A stretch of DNA of 62,410 bases from Veronia pacifica (GCF_001707825.1 NZ_LYBM01000033.1:1-62410), one strand, 5' to 3'; shown: positions 19,666 to 30,291, counted from the first letter of the stretch. A program made the numbers and translations. The notes: generated by a model from the sequence alone, not told the origin.

Positions 19666-20718
19666 CTACTCTTTCTTTTTTGCGGCATCAAGTCGGAACT
19701 CACTCGGTGTTTTGTTCATCCAGCGTTTGAAAGTACGGGAAAAGTTAGATGCCTCTTGATATCCAAGTGTGTCTGATATTTTTTCAATAGGCATATTTGA
19801 CTTGGTGAGATACCAGATAGCGAACTCCTTGCGGATGTTATCGAGGATCAATTGGTAGGTACTGCCCTCTGCCTTGAGTTTCCGTATCAGCGTGCGCGTT
19901 GACATATTCAGCGTCGATGCAACATCGTCGAGAGAAATGAACAAATTGTCAGAGCTAAGAAGTACGCATCTGACCCGTAAAACGATGTCCTGTTTGGTCT
20001 CCTGTTGTTTCTTTATTCTTTCACATTGTGATGTAGCAATATGATAGGCGTCCGGCTCGTAGGTTAACGATGAGATATTGAGATAGTCATTAGGTATGAA
20101 AATAGATACATCTGACTGGCCGAAAAGAAAATGATTATCTGGCATTGCCTTTTCATATTCTTGATGCCACTCCGGTTGCGGATAGGAGAGGGTAAATACC
20201 CAGTTTTCTACCTTATCACCAATAATACTTGCGACTGATTGGTAGAATAAGGTCAACACTGCGATGCTTGCGTATTCCTCATCCTCCCCGAGCTCGATAG
20301 TTGGTGTAAAAACAATCTTAAGACCGCCGGGTTCCTCCACAGAGTATGAAGAGAAAATTTTCTGCCTAATACACATGAAGTTGGTGATAAAGCTAACAGC
20401 TTTCCCTAGCGTCTGGCAGACAGCGATACCAAATCCAAAGCTGCTGTGATGAGATGTCAGAATAGTTTTAGCAATATCGAATGCAACCCAGGGCCGACCA
20501 GATACCTCTACTGTCCGAGCTTTCAAACGGGAAAATTGCTCGAAAGTAATGAATTCTTTGTCGTTGAGTAACTCTTCCCACTCGATATTCGTATTCTCTA
20601 AAAAGCTTTCAACCGTCATACCCTCCTTGACGAAAAACGCACACATGATGCGTGCATAAGCCGCATGAAGAGCAGGTCTCAATCTCTCTGTATCTAGTCG
20701 CGATGTTTGATTTGTCAT
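19666..20718 (-). CDS. AraC-family transcriptional regulator (ORUF-type)
   Basis: 350-residue DNA-binding regulator. Residues about 1-215 form the sensor half typical of the OruR/ArgR-like AraC subgroup (Arabinose_bd type). Residues about 240-345 carry two helix-turn-helix motifs: SLDDVASTLNMSTRTLIRKLKAEG and MPIEKISDTLGYQEASNFSRTFKRWM, with the family end TPSEFR. It is the only gene of its unit. The divergent region beyond its start holds three copies of a 35-base element that may be its binding sites. Its ligand is unknown. Confidence 0.88.
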   Translation of the reverse strand: MTNQTSRLDTERLRPALHAAYARIMCAFFVKEGMTVESFLENTNIEWEELLNDKEFITFEQFSRLKARTVEVSGRPWVAFDIAKTILTSHHSSFGFGIAVCQTLGKAVSFITNFMCIRQKIFSSYSVEEPGGLKIVFTPTIELGEDEEYASIAVLTLFYQSVASIIGDKVENWVFTLSYPQPEWHQEYEKAMPDNHFLFGQSDVSIFIPNDYLNISSLTYEPDAYHIATSQCERIKKQQETKQDIVLRVRCVLLSSDNLFISLDDVASTLNMSTRTLIRKLKAEGSTYQLILDNIRKEFAIWYLTKSNMPIEKISDTLGYQEASNFSRTFKRWMNKTPSEFRLDAAKKKE

Positions 20719-20844
20719 TACTGTATTTTCTATTTTACTGTTCTGAACAGATTACATTTTTATTTGAGCGCTGCGTGTCACAAAATGACGATACTATGTA
20801 TAAATTTGGCATTGAATTCAGAGTTGTGCCAATGTCGCTGCTCT

Positions 20845-20879
20845 AAGTTGTCGCTAATTGACAAGATGTTTGCAGTTCA
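20845..20879 (+). promoter_or_regulatory. 35-bp element, copy A (diverged)
   Basis: Begins AAGTTGTCGCTAATTGACAA and ends TTTGCAGTTCA. It shares TGTC, TTGAC and GCAGTTCA at the same spacing with copies B and C. No terminator unit follows it. It is the copy nearest the AraC-family gene start. Confidence 0.5.
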
Positions 20880-21105
20880 GTTCATCGTCATTGCTCTGCA
20901 TCTGATGAAAGCTTTTCTGACAATTTAAATATAATGATGCACCGTAAGGTGTATGAGTATCGAATCATATTGTTTTATCTTCCATAGCCTGAGTATTTGA
21001 GAACACCGCCATAGACCTGACTTCACCGGGCTAGACCAAACTCCACCTTAATATTGCACTAACGCCCTAGTACAATGGTGACATCTACAGCCATATTATC
21101 TGCTC

Positions 21106-21140
21106 AAGTTGTCGTGATTTGACGATTTCTTGGCAGTTCA
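21106..21140 (+). promoter_or_regulatory. 35-bp element, copy B
   Basis: Begins AAGTTGTCGTGATTTGACGA and ends TTGGCAGTTCA, followed by ACCCATAGT as in copy C. It heads the first ~240-bp unit. It may be a regulator site, or hold the -35 box TTGACG. Confidence 0.6.
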
Positions 21141-21210
21141 ACCCATAGTCAGTATGCAGACGATAGTGCAATATCAGTACAACTTGATTTAGAAGATATT
21201 TATATACATT

Positions 21211-21343
21211 AGAGTGTTAGGATTTTTTAAATCTTGTTGCTACTCATTGTAAAAATTACGTATACAAGTACATCGCTGTTGACCCAAGTCGCATTAGGTC
21301 AAACCAAACGGCCCTCCTGAACATTGCAGGTATGGGCCTTTTT
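21211..21343 (+). ncRNA. Predicted small RNA 1
   Basis: Conserved core of tandem unit 1 running into its terminator. The 5' end is approximate, set just after a TATACATT sequence that could be a -10 box. Long identical blocks shared with unit 2 include TAGAGTGTTAGGATTTT, TACGTATACAAGTACATCGC and ATTAGGTCAAACCAAACG. I do not recognise it as Qrr, RyhB, Spot 42, VqmR or CsrB. Target and Hfq binding are unknown. Confidence 0.6.
21309..21343 (+). terminator. Terminator of sRNA unit 1
   Basis: Stem GGCCC/GGGCC with inner stem CCTG/CAGG around loop AACATTG, then TTTTTT. It differs from the unit 2 terminator by a compensated pair (G-C here, A-U there). Confidence 0.85.
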
Positions 21344-21479
21344 TCTTCCTGAGGTGCAAGCGCATCTTTACTCAGCTCGCTCATTGATCACACTAGAATA
21401 AATCCCAACGACATCAGACAGTGAAACGGGTATGAATAAACTCTTCAAAGCTGCCGACATTTCCAAATAGCGACATCTT

Positions 21480-21532
21480 TTGCCAAATCGTCAATCAAAG
21501 CTGTCTTTATTTGACGATTTTTTGGCAGTTCA
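21480..21532 (+). promoter_or_regulatory. 35-bp element, copy C, with inverted partner
   Basis: Copy C (21498-21532) begins AAGCTGTCTTTATTTGACGA. Just upstream, 21480-21494 reads TTGCCAAATCGTCAA, the inverse of its TTGACGATTT...GGCA part. The two arms form a palindrome about 50 bases long, as expected of a dimeric operator or a stem. Confidence 0.55.
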
Positions 21533-21601
21533 ACCCATAGTGAGAAGTAGAAACAAAGTGCATAATGTACCCAACATGATTTAGAGGTTAATCATATACA
21601 C

Positions 21602-21733
21602 TAGAGTGTTAGGATTTTTAAATCTTGTTGTGACACAGGGTAAAATTACGTATACAAGTACATCGCTGTAGACCCAGTTATATTAGGTCAAACCAAACGA
21701 CCCCCCTGAACATTGCAGGTGCGGGTCTTTTTC
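21602..21733 (+). ncRNA. Predicted small RNA 2
   Basis: Paralogue of sRNA 1, with the same blocks and its own terminator. The 5' end is approximate, placed after TATACACT. Divergence between the copies spares the blocks and terminator pairing, consistent with selection on RNA. Confidence 0.6.
21699..21733 (+). terminator. Terminator of sRNA unit 2
   Basis: Stem GACCC/GGGTC with inner CCTG/CAGG, then a T-rich run. The pair change relative to unit 1 keeps the stem intact. Confidence 0.85.
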
Positions 21734-22016
21734 TTTTCAGGCTCAAACTTATCTAAAGTAACGCGTCACTGCCTTCTCAAAAAAACACATGCGATAAGTG
21801 CATCTATTCGTCCGCCAGAATCCAAAAATATTGTTGTTATCTCCGCCTACTTTAAATTCGGCAGACTAGCTAATGAAAATCACTGCGGATAAAAAAGTTG
21901 TTATTGACGGTGCTCTGACAAAGCAAAGTGGCAGTACTATTTGATTGATTTATCTATTTGCAATCAGCGTCTGGCTCACGCATCATGGCGCCGGTTAGTT
22001 CGCGCAGAGATAAAAC

Positions 22017-22898
22017 ATGCTATTCGATTTACACTGTCACACCACAGCGTCTGATGGCCACCTCAGTCCAGAGGAGCTGGTTGAACGTGCCGCCAAATTC
22101 AATGTGGACATTCTTGCTATTACTGACCACGACACGCTTGCAGGTCTCGACGATGCGAGGTCAGCTATTGAAGCGTCTAAGCATCCGATAACCTTGATTA
22201 ATGGCATTGAAATATCAACTGCATGGAGTAATTTTGATATCCATGTGGTTGGTTTAAATGTAAATCCTGATGCACCTGAATTGACTGAACTGGTATCGGC
22301 GCAAGCGGCAAGGCGTGATGAAAGATCGAAGCAAATTGCTGAGCGACTGGAAAAAAACCGTATGCCGGGCGCACTTGAAGGGGCCAGAGCCCTCGCTGGT
22401 GACGTTCCACTTACCCGGGCACATTTCGCTCGCTGGATGGTTGAGCAGGGCCATGTCAAAAACATGCAGACTGTTTTTAAAAAATACATGACCCGCGGAA
22501 ATCCCGGATACGTGCCGCCCAACTGGTGCACGATTGAAGAGGCTATTGACACAATTCACAAAGCGGGTGGGCAGGCTGTACTTGCTCATCCCGGTCGCTA
22601 TAAACTCACCGCCAAATGGTTAAAGCGCCTGCTTCAGGCGTTTACTGAGGCTGGTGGTGATGCGATGGAAGTTGCTCAGCCACAACAGTCGCCCAATGAG
22701 AGGCGGCTACTCGCCGACTATGCTATTCATTATGGATTACTGGCTTCTCAAGGTTCAGATTTTCACTACCCCTCTCCGTGGTCGGAGTTGGGGAGAAATC
22801 TTTATTTGCCCAAAGGGTGTCAACCTGTTTGGGAAAACTGGAACCTGCCGGTGAACGGATTGGCTGAAAGCAGCCACATGCTCGAGGAGAAACAATGA
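22017..22898 (+). CDS. rnm: RNase AM / PHP-domain 5'-3' exoribonuclease (YciV)
   Basis: PHP-fold metal-dependent phosphoesterase. In E. coli, YciV (RNase AM) matures the 5' ends of 5S, 16S and 23S rRNA and acts on nucleotide 3',5'-bisphosphates. Metal motifs are visible: [11 protein letters not shown] near residue 4, ITDHDT near 40, GIEIS near 64, AHPGRY near 192 and GSDFH near 247. 293 residues, the usual length. It overlaps yciO by four bases (ATGA), the conserved trp-proximal order of Vibrio and enterics. Confidence 0.93.
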   Translation: MLFDLHCHTTASDGHLSPEELVERAAKFNVDILAITDHDTLAGLDDARSAIEASKHPITLINGIEISTAWSNFDIHVVGLNVNPDAPELTELVSAQAARRDERSKQIAERLEKNRMPGALEGARALAGDVPLTRAHFARWMVEQGHVKNMQTVFKKYMTRGNPGYVPPNWCTIEEAIDTIHKAGGQAVLAHPGRYKLTAKWLKRLLQAFTEAGGDAMEVAQPQQSPNERRLLADYAIHYGLLASQGSDFHYPSPWSELGRNLYLPKGCQPVWENWNLPVNGLAESSHMLEEKQ

Positions 22899-23515
22899 GC
22901 CAATTTTTTTATGTTCACCCTGAAAACCCTCAGGCACGCCTGATCAATCAGGCCGTCGCCATTGTGAGAAATGGTGGGGTGATAGTCTATCCAACAGACT
23001 CTGGTTATGCACTGGGATGTCAATTGGAAAACAAGCAGGCGTTGGAGCGCATTTGTCGTATTCGTCGCCTTGATGATAGTCATAACTTTACCCTGTTGTG
23101 TCGGGATCTTTCTGAGTTGTCGCTTTACGCTCGTGTTGATAATACAGCGTTTCGTCTTATTCGAAATAACACTCCGGGTGCGTATACATTCATCTTTAAA
23201 GCAACAAAGGAAGTGCCGCGCCGTTTGATGAATCCGAAGCGAAAAACAATTGGTATTCGTGTTCCTGATAACCAAATCGCATTGGATCTTCTTGAGGCTC
23301 TGGGCGAGCCCATGATGTCGACGTCATTGATTCTGCCAGGTAACGATTACACCGAATCCGATCCCGAGGCTATTCGCGATAACCTTGAGCATGCGGTTGA
23401 TGTCATTTTACATGGCGGCTACCTTGGTGAGCACCCGACAACCGTGATTGATTTCAGTGAAGATAGCCCAGAAATAATGCGACATGGAGCCGGTGATCCA
23501 ACGCCGTTTGAATAA
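22895..23515 (+). CDS. yciO: YciO-family (Sua5/YrdC-like) protein
   Basis: Single YrdC-type domain of 206 residues that binds ATP and RNA and is related to threonylcarbamoyl-AMP synthases. It contains TDSGYALGC near residue 33, [20 protein letters not shown] and the [11 protein letters not shown] signature. YciO has only weak TsaC activity in E. coli and its true role is debated. Translationally coupled to rnm. Confidence 0.92.
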   Translation: MSQFFYVHPENPQARLINQAVAIVRNGGVIVYPTDSGYALGCQLENKQALERICRIRRLDDSHNFTLLCRDLSELSLYARVDNTAFRLIRNNTPGAYTFIFKATKEVPRRLMNPKRKTIGIRVPDNQIALDLLEALGEPMMSTSLILPGNDYTESDPEAIRDNLEHAVDVILHGGYLGEHPTTVIDFSEDSPEIMRHGAGDPTPFE

Positions 23516-23660
23516 TAGTTTTTTCATCGCCTAGATCACAAAACACATGGTGTATTCTTGTACACTTTGGCATAATGCGCCGTCGTTTTACATACGGCCT
23601 CTAAAACACCCCTAATTTCCGACATCGACGCCTGTGAAGGCGACAGTAAGGTAAAAGTTA

Positions 23661-24668
23661 ATGAGCGAAAAATTACAGAAGGTGCTGGCTCGCGCTGGCC
23701 TGGGTTCCCGCAGGGAAATTGAAAGTCTTATTCAGTCAGGCCGCATCAGCGTCAATGGCATTGTCGCCAAGCTGGGAGATCGTCTTGATGATCTCAATGC
23801 ACATGTCCGCCTTGACGGCCATAGCGTGAAAATTTCAGCGTCTTCTGAAGTTGTCTGTCGTGTTCTGGCATACAACAAACCTGAGGGTGAGCTTTGTACC
23901 CGAAGTGACCCTGAAGGCCGTCGTACTGTTTTCGACCGACTGCCACGTTTGAACAGTGCCCGCTGGGTCGCTGTTGGTCGTCTTGATGCCAACACATCGG
24001 GTTTAATGCTTTTCACTACTGACGGTGAACTGGCCAACCGACTGATGCACCCGAGCCGTCAGGTACAGCGTGAATACATGGTACGTGTATTCGGCGAGGT
24101 AAATGAACAGATGATTCGCAACCTCGTCAACGGCGTAGAGCTTGAAGACGGACAGGCGCGATTCGAAGATGTTCAGTACGCTGGTGGCGAAGGTATGAAT
24201 CACACGTTCTACGTTGTGATCACTGAGGGCCGTAACCGCGAAGTGCGTCGTCTCTGGGAAACTCAGGGAGTAACGGTAAGCCGACTCAAGCGTGTTCGTT
24301 ATGGTGACTTATACCTGAGCAAAGAGCTGCCTCGTGGCGGCTGGATGGAACTTGATCTGAAGGAAGTAAACTACCTGCGAGAAATGGTAGAAATGCGCCC
24401 TGAGAAAGAGACCTTTGTTACGCCAGAAGCCGAAAAGCGCAAAGCGCGCTCCCAGAAGATCCGTCGTGCGGTTCGTCGCCACGAAGAGCGTGTAGACTCC
24501 TCTGATACCCGCAAAGTGCGCCAGTCAAAGCGTGGTAACCCCACTGCTAAACCCGGCCGTAATAAACCGTCCGGTCAAGGCAAAGGCAATGGCGGCCGCT
24601 CTGGTAACCGTCAGCAGCGTCCGGGTCAGCCATCTACCCGTCAACGACAGGGTGGACCTAAGCGCTAA
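23661..24668 (+). CDS. rluB: 23S rRNA pseudouridine(2605) synthase
   Basis: Modifies U2605 of 23S rRNA. N-terminal S4 RNA-binding domain (residues about 3-50: [17 protein letters not shown]), then a RsuA-type catalytic domain with nucleophile Asp in [14 protein letters not shown] near residue 110. The last 90 residues or so form a basic, Gly/Arg/Lys-rich disordered tail, typical of RluB. 335 residues. A strong hairpin terminator follows. Confidence 0.95.
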   Translation: MSEKLQKVLARAGLGSRREIESLIQSGRISVNGIVAKLGDRLDDLNAHVRLDGHSVKISASSEVVCRVLAYNKPEGELCTRSDPEGRRTVFDRLPRLNSARWVAVGRLDANTSGLMLFTTDGELANRLMHPSRQVQREYMVRVFGEVNEQMIRNLVNGVELEDGQARFEDVQYAGGEGMNHTFYVVITEGRNREVRRLWETQGVTVSRLKRVRYGDLYLSKELPRGGWMELDLKEVNYLREMVEMRPEKETFVTPEAEKRKARSQKIRRAVRRHEERVDSSDTRKVRQSKRGNPTAKPGRNKPSGQGKGNGGRSGNRQQRPGQPSTRQRQGGPKR

Positions 24669-24695
24669 GTCTGTCAGGCAAAACGTTTTAAAATT

Positions 24696-24724
24696 GAAGG
24701 CCAGCAAATGCTGGCCTTTTTGCA
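24696..24724. terminator. Terminator between rluB and yciK
   Basis: GGCCAGC-AAAT-GCTGGCC followed by TTTTT. It lies between convergent genes and also has a T-rich exit on the minus strand. Confidence 0.9.
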
Positions 24725-24744
24725 TTTAAGGACTAAAAAGTGAT

Positions 24745-25523
24745 TCAGCCTTCGTCCTTCGATGCAGTCTGCTCTCCGGGCGCTAGCTTGGGTTGAGCAT
24801 AAATACACTGGCCATGAACGTCTTTCCCCTCTGGTGCCATCAGGTAAACATAAAGCGGCATAATATCAGCAGGTGTCTTCAGTAAATTGCCATCCTCAGC
24901 CGGAAAGGCCGATGCACGCATTTTTGTGCGCGTGCGCCCGGATTGATCGCATTGACGCGCACCCTGGTGTCAGACAATTCGTCTGCCAGAACCTGCATCA
25001 TACCTTCTGTCGCAAACTTGGAAATAGCATAGGTGCCCCAGAAGGCGCGGCCCATGTGTCCGACAGTAGAGGAGGTGAAAACCAATCTGGCGTCATCTGA
25101 TTTTCTGAGTAGCGGGACCATCGCCTGAGTCATGAGGAAAGCACCTTTGACATTCACTTGCATCACGTCATCAAAGGTTTTCTCATCAATCTGCTCGAAC
25201 GGGCACAGCACACCCAGTAGGCTGGCATTGTGAAGCACTCCATCCAAGTGACCAAACTGACCTTCTATGGTATCTACCATATCGAGGTAGTTTTGTTTGG
25301 TTGCGCCCATCAGGTCCAGCGGTATAATCGCGGGTGTTGGCCCGCCAGCGGCTTCTATTTCGTCAAATACGGCTTCCAGCTTGGACACAGTGCGGCCAAG
25401 CAAAATAACAGTCGCACCGTGTGCGGCATAGCTCAGAGCAGCCTGACGACCAATACCATCGCCCGCGCCTGTTACCAGAATCACTTTACCTTTCAGTGCG
25501 TCAGATGAGACATGATAATCCAC
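24745..25523 (-). CDS. yciK: YciK-type short-chain dehydrogenase, frameshifted
   Basis: SDR-fold oxidoreductase of unknown substrate. The Rossmann motif VTGAGDGIGRQ lies near residue 18, the NAS motif follows, Ser in TSSTVG and the Y-x-x-x-K pair in YAISKFATEG. I chose the GTG at 25523 (AGGA eight bases upstream), which gives the family start VDYHVSSDALKG. After NPGA the frame is lost near 24933: one missing base turns TRTKMRA into RAQKCVH. With it restored the protein continues through FPAEDGNLLKTPADIMPLY to a TGA at 24745, about 259 residues. This is a third intact-looking gene damaged only by a one-base loss. Confidence 0.88.
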
Positions 25524-25704
25524 AATAGCATTCCTAAATATTGTAATGAAAGGCCATTCTAAAGGGTCATTATCTCGGGAAACAACCAATCTATTCGCTT
25601 AAAGCAGTAAAAATTCGTTGCAATTACATGTACTCTGGGCCGTAATAATTTTTATGAATTAGTAGTAGAATTCCAAAACGACAAAGATAAAGAGGAAATG
25701 CATA

Positions 25705-26805
25705 GTGGAGTTTCTTTTTGAATACGGACTTTTTTTGCTGAAGGCGGCCACAATTGTGGTGGTTGTTTTTGCTATTTTGGCCATTATCCGTAGCGGCGGC
25801 AAAGGGGAAGAGCAGCCGGGAGAACTAAAAGTAACAAATCTGACGGAAGCGTTTAAAGACAATGTGTCGACCATGGAGTCTCACTTGTTCGATGATGCTG
25901 CAATGAAACTTCGTGCCAAAGAAGAGAAAAAAGCAGACAAAGCCCGAGCAAAAGAAGAAAAGAACAAAGCGAAAGAGCTGGCTGAAAGCGGTGATCTCGA
26001 ATCAATCCGGAAACCTCAGTTATTTGTTATCGATTTTAAGGGCAGCATTGATGCCCGTGAAGTTGCCGCAATGCGCGAGGAAGTCACTGCGATATTATCT
26101 GTCGCCAAAGCTGATGATGAAGTGCTTGTCAGACTGGAAAGCGGGGGAGGCATGGTTCACGCTTATGGCCTTGCTTCATCTCAGTTGGACCGAATTAAAA
26201 AAGCAGGCGTAACACTGACAATATCTGTCGATAAAGTAGCGGCCAGCGGTGGATATATGATGGCTTGTGTCGCTGATAAAATCATTGCTGCGCCTTTTGC
26301 TGTTGTCGGCTCAATCGGTGTGATCGCTCAATTGCCGAACTTCAATAAATTATTGAAAAAAAATGATATTGATTATGAGCAACTTACCGCAGGTGAATTC
26401 AAGCGAACGTTGACCATGTTTGGTGAAAATACCGACAAGGCGCGCGAGAAATTTCAGGAAGAACTGGAGCAGACACACGTATTGTTCAAAGACTTCATTG
26501 CGGACCATAGACCTGATCTTGAGCTACAAAAAGTCGCCACAGGTGAGCACTGGTTTGGTAATCAGGCACTGCCTCTGGGGCTGATTGATGAAGTGGGCAC
26601 CAGCGATGATTTTTTGATGGCTGCCTGCAAAGAAGAGAGAGATATTCTCAAAGTTCAGTATACTGCCCGTAAAAAACTGGTGAACAAAGTATTTGATTCA
26701 TCCTCTGAGGCAGTTGACCGCTTGTTATTGAAGTGGGTCGCGCGCGTCAGCGACCGATCGTTTAGGAGTAATAATGAATCCAACCTGGGCTTTCTTTTCA
26801 TTTAA
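25705..26805 (+). CDS. sohB: Signal peptide peptidase-like protease SohB
   Basis: Membrane-anchored serine protease of the S49 (SppA) family facing the periplasm. N-terminal helix at residues about 8-28, then a charged Lys/Glu-rich linker (about 70-100), then the protease domain. This contains LESGGG, the catalytic Ser in DKVAASGGYMMA and the Lys in VGSIGV...FKRTL. It starts at GTG 25705 (AGAGG upstream). The frame runs 32 bases into the next gene, giving an unusual tail (SNNESNLGFLFI). 366 residues, slightly longer than the family average. Confidence 0.92.
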   Translation: MEFLFEYGLFLLKAATIVVVVFAILAIIRSGGKGEEQPGELKVTNLTEAFKDNVSTMESHLFDDAAMKLRAKEEKKADKARAKEEKNKAKELAESGDLESIRKPQLFVIDFKGSIDAREVAAMREEVTAILSVAKADDEVLVRLESGGGMVHAYGLASSQLDRIKKAGVTLTISVDKVAASGGYMMACVADKIIAAPFAVVGSIGVIAQLPNFNKLLKKNDIDYEQLTAGEFKRTLTMFGENTDKAREKFQEELEQTHVLFKDFIADHRPDLELQKVATGEHWFGNQALPLGLIDEVGTSDDFLMAACKEERDILKVQYTARKKLVNKVFDSSSEAVDRLLLKWVARVSDRSFRSNNESNLGFLFI

Positions 26806-27178
26806 TGGAAGAATGCGGCGCCGGGATTACTGGTTGTGGAATCTGGTGCTGGCAATGATCCTTATTCCTGTGTTACCGACTGTGCTACAAAATGGTAACG
26901 GGGATATGATCAGTGTGCTTGCGAGATTGGTGTTTTTAGTCGGTGTGTGGGCATCAGCAGCAATGAACGTGAAACGATTACGGGATAGAAATAAAAGCCC
27001 GTGGTGGATTTTGCTGACATTCATGCCTGTCGTTGGCATTTTATTCCAATTGGTTGAGCTTGGTATTTTGGATGGAACACCGGGTCCCAACCGTTATGGC
27101 CCTGATCCTAAAGGCCGAGGAGGTCAACCTCCAAGAGAAGGCGGCGATCGCAAAGACGAAGCCATTTTTGAGGGCTAA
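26774..27178 (+). CDS. DUF805 membrane protein
   Basis: 134-residue inner-membrane protein. It begins WAFFSFNGRMRRRDYW, the classic DUF805 opening, followed by four hydrophobic segments and the NVKRLRDRNKSPWW loop. GTPGPNRYGPDP closes the domain and a charged Gly-rich tail follows. Function unknown. A GGAGT site precedes the ATG; it overlaps the end of sohB in another frame and is probably co-transcribed with it. Confidence 0.88.
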   Translation: MNPTWAFFSFNGRMRRRDYWLWNLVLAMILIPVLPTVLQNGNGDMISVLARLVFLVGVWASAAMNVKRLRDRNKSPWWILLTFMPVVGILFQLVELGILDGTPGPNRYGPDPKGRGGQPPREGGDRKDEAIFEG

Positions 27179-27198
27179 TAGGGTTAATAAGGCAAGGA

Positions 27199-27226
27199 AG
27201 CCACGATATTCATCGTGGCTTTTTAC
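27199..27226 (+). terminator. Terminator after the DUF805 gene
   Basis: AGCCACGAT-ATTC-ATCGTGGCT followed by TTTTA, about 20 bases past the stop. Confidence 0.9.
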
Positions 27227-27669
27227 TCGGCTTGTGAAAATGGCGTATATACTTTAGCCGTTCTGCAATGTCTGGATTAGTGATAACGTCACTGATATCT
27301 CGGTACAATTAATGAGCTGGCCTATGCATGTTGGCACTATTTGTTGGCTTTAATTGTCAGGTTGATTGATATTTTAGTGTGACGCAGGCCAGAAATTTGT
27401 GCATGTCGATAGCCTTCATACGAGCAGCAATGGTAATGATTAGCGCCCATGAGTACGTTGCTTGCCAATGACCTTGGACAGTTATTCAATATCTGTTCAT
27501 TTTTTTTTCAATAAACGAAGAAGCCGCGACCAATCAGTGGCTTTTCAAAAGAAACAGGTTGATATTCAGATCTACACGCTCAATATTAAAAAGCGTTAGG
27601 GTGTCTCATTGGGCTAGCATCCAACCTGATCAATAGATTTTTTAAACACGAGGGCGTAATTGGTTCATT
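27227..27669. other. Intergenic region upstream of topA
   Basis: About 440 bases without a recognised gene. It should hold the topA promoter(s), supercoiling-sensitive in E. coli. No clear boxes were picked out. Confidence 0.4.
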
Positions 27670-30291
27670 ATGGGTAAATCTCTCGTTATCGTGGAGTCAC
27701 CAGCGAAGGCGAAAACGATAAACAAATATCTCGGTAAAGATTTTATCGTTAAGTCGAGTGTCGGCCACGTCCGTGATCTTCCGACAGGCGCCTCTCAGGG
27801 CGGCAAAAAAGCTGCGCCGGTGTCTACCAAAGGGCTAAGCCCTGAAGAAAAAGCGCGAATCAAAAAGGAAAAAGATAAGAAAGCGCTGATCAACAAAATG
27901 GGTGTTGACCCATATGATGACTGGAAAGCCAACTATCAAATTTTGCCCGGCAAGGAGAAAGTCGTTGCCGAGCTTAAATCTCTTGCTGAAAAAGCTGACC
28001 ATGTTTATCTCGCAACCGATTTAGACCGTGAGGGTGAGGCGATAGCCTGGCACTTGCGGGAAATTATCGGCGGTGAAGAAGACCGCTTCAAACGTGTTGT
28101 TTTCAATGAGATCACCAAAAATGCCATTACGCAGGCGTTTGAGACCCCGGGCGAATTAAATATTGATGGCGTGAATGCCCAGCAGGCACGTCGTTTTCTC
28201 GACCGCGTTGTAGGCTTCATGGTGTCACCGCTGCTTTGGAAAAAAGTAGCGCGTGGTTTGTCTGCAGGTCGTGTTCAATCGGTAGCGGTGAAGCTTCTGG
28301 TCGAGCGAGAGCATGAAATCAAAGCGTTTGTCCCGCAGGAATATTGGGACATTCACGCTGATACTCAGACGGCAAGTCAGAACGCACTCCGCCTTGTTGT
28401 TGCTCAACAGGGTAAAGGATCTTTCAAACCGCTTAATGAATCGTCAGCGATGGAGGCCACTCGTGCGCTTCAGGCTGCGAGTTATAAAGTTGTTGATCGC
28501 GAAGACCGACCGACAAGCAGCAAGCCATCAGCACCTTATATCACGTCAACGTTGCAACAGGCAGCGAGCACCCGAATGGGCTTTGGTGTGAAAAAGACCA
28601 TGATGCTGGCTCAGCGTCTGTACGAGGCCGGGTATATCACTTACATGCGTACAGACTCCACGAACCTGAGTAAAGAAGCTGTAGAAGCGGCTCGTGGATT
28701 TATCAGCAGTGAGTATGGTGATAACTACCTACCGGGAAACCCGGTTGTTTATGGTGCGAAGAGCAATGCTCAGGAAGCGCACGAAGCGATTCGTCCTTCC
28801 AGTGTTGATGTTAGTGCTGATCAGCTGACCGGTATGGATCCGGACGCACATCGCCTTTACGACCTGATCTGGCGTCAGTTTGTTGCTTGTCAGATGGTTC
28901 CCGCGAAGTATGACTCCAGCACCATTTCGGTAGAAGCGGGTGAGTTTACCCTGAAAGCCAAAGGCCGCACACTGAGGTTTGACGGTTGGACACGCGTACA
29001 GCGACCAATGGGTAAAAACGAAGACACCACGCTACCACACGTTGATGTTGGTGAGATGCTGACACTTGAGAAAGTTGATCCCAAGCAGCACTTTACCAAA
29101 CCGCCTGCTCGTTTCACCGAGGCGGCACTGGTAAAAGAACTGGAAAAACGTGGAATTGGCCGTCCATCGACCTATGCATCTATTATCTCGACTATTCAGG
29201 ATCGAGGGTATGTCAGGGTTGAGCAGCGTCGTTTCTACGCTGAAAAAATGGGTGAAATTGTTACAGACCGTCTTGATCACAGCTTTGCTGACCTGATGGA
29301 CTACGACTTTACTGCTCGGATGGAAGAGCGTCTCGACCAAATTGCTATCGGTCACAAGAACTGGAAAGAAGTGCTGAATGCCTTCTTCGATGACTTTACC
29401 GATGTACTTGGTACTGCTGAGCAGGAAGAAGACGCGGGCGGTATGAAGCCCAACAACATTGTGCTGACCGATATCGAGTGCCCTACCTGTGGCCGCGAGA
29501 TGGGTATCCGCACAGCGTCTACTGGTGTGTTCCTCGGTTGTTCCGGCTATGCATTGCCGCCAAAAGAGCGCTGCAAAACCACCATCAATCTGATGGATGA
29601 AGAAGGGATCATCAATGTCCTTGAAGAGGACGTTGAAACCGAGGCACTTCGTGCCAAGCGCCGTTGCCCCAAGTGTGAAACAGCGATGGATGCCTACCTG
29701 ATTGATCAGGACCGTAAACTGCATGTTTGTGGTAATAACCCAAGCTGTGACGGCTATGAGGTGGAGAAAGGTCAGTTCCAGCTGAAGGGTTACGATGGCC
29801 CGGTTGTCGAGTGCGATAAATGTAGTTCTGATATGGTGCTGAAAAATGGCCGCTTCGGAAAATACATGGACTGTACCAATGACGAGTGTAAGAACACCCG
29901 TAAGATCCTAAAGAATGGCGAAGTTGCACCACCGAAGGAAGACCCTGTGCACTTCCCTGAATTACCGTGTGAAAACTCGGATGCGTACTTTGTGCTTAGA
30001 GACGGTGCTTCGGGTCTGTTTATGGCAGCCAGTAACTTTCCTAAATCCCGTGAAACCCGTGCGCCATTGGTCGAGGAACTGTCACGATTTAAGGACCGTC
30101 TTGCAGACAAGTTTAAATACCTTGCCGATGCTCCTCAGGAAGACCCTGACGGTCGCAAAGCTGTGGTTCGCTTTAGTCGTAAGACAAAGGAAAATTACAT
30201 ACGTACCGAACAAGATGGCAAGCCATCAGGTTGGACTGGCTTGTTTATCGACGGCAAGTGGGAAATCACTGATAAGCGTAAAAAAAAGTAG
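27670..30291 (+). CDS. topA: DNA topoisomerase I
   Basis: Type IA topoisomerase that relaxes negative supercoils. 873 residues. Toprim domain at the start ([17 protein letters not shown], with the acidic DxDxxxEGE-type motif in [13 protein letters not shown]). The active-site Tyr is in [12 protein letters not shown] near residue 325. The C-terminal part (about 595-750) has three Cys4 zinc ribbons ([27 protein letters not shown]) and then further ribbon-like repeats. All elements match the E. coli enzyme. Confidence 0.97.
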   Translation: MGKSLVIVESPAKAKTINKYLGKDFIVKSSVGHVRDLPTGASQGGKKAAPVSTKGLSPEEKARIKKEKDKKALINKMGVDPYDDWKANYQILPGKEKVVAELKSLAEKADHVYLATDLDREGEAIAWHLREIIGGEEDRFKRVVFNEITKNAITQAFETPGELNIDGVNAQQARRFLDRVVGFMVSPLLWKKVARGLSAGRVQSVAVKLLVEREHEIKAFVPQEYWDIHADTQTASQNALRLVVAQQGKGSFKPLNESSAMEATRALQAASYKVVDREDRPTSSKPSAPYITSTLQQAASTRMGFGVKKTMMLAQRLYEAGYITYMRTDSTNLSKEAVEAARGFISSEYGDNYLPGNPVVYGAKSNAQEAHEAIRPSSVDVSADQLTGMDPDAHRLYDLIWRQFVACQMVPAKYDSSTISVEAGEFTLKAKGRTLRFDGWTRVQRPMGKNEDTTLPHVDVGEMLTLEKVDPKQHFTKPPARFTEAALVKELEKRGIGRPSTYASIISTIQDRGYVRVEQRRFYAEKMGEIVTDRLDHSFADLMDYDFTARMEERLDQIAIGHKNWKEVLNAFFDDFTDVLGTAEQEEDAGGMKPNNIVLTDIECPTCGREMGIRTASTGVFLGCSGYALPPKERCKTTINLMDEEGIINVLEEDVETEALRAKRRCPKCETAMDAYLIDQDRKLHVCGNNPSCDGYEVEKGQFQLKGYDGPVVECDKCSSDMVLKNGRFGKYMDCTNDECKNTRKILKNGEVAPPKEDPVHFPELPCENSDAYFVLRDGASGLFMAASNFPKSRETRAPLVEELSRFKDRLADKFKYLADAPQEDPDGRKAVVRFSRKTKENYIRTEQDGKPSGWTGLFIDGKWEITDKRKKK

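Larger units (their letters stand above)
21106..21343 (+). repeat. Tandem unit 1 (about 238 bp)
   Basis: Matches 21498-21733 along its whole length with scattered substitutions: upstream element, a TATACA-TAGAGTGTTAGGAT block, an ATTACGTATACAAGTACATCG block and a terminator hairpin. No shared reading frame is seen, which points to RNA output. Confidence 0.8.
21498..21733 (+). repeat. Tandem unit 2 (about 236 bp)
   Basis: Second copy of the unit at 21106-21343, same orientation, about 155 bases further on. Substitutions concentrate between the upstream element and the core. Confidence 0.8.

Noticed and set aside
21106-21733. Tandem units as Qrr or CsrB-type sRNAs
   Set aside because: No Qrr conserved core or sigma-54 promoter, and too few GGA motifs for CsrB.
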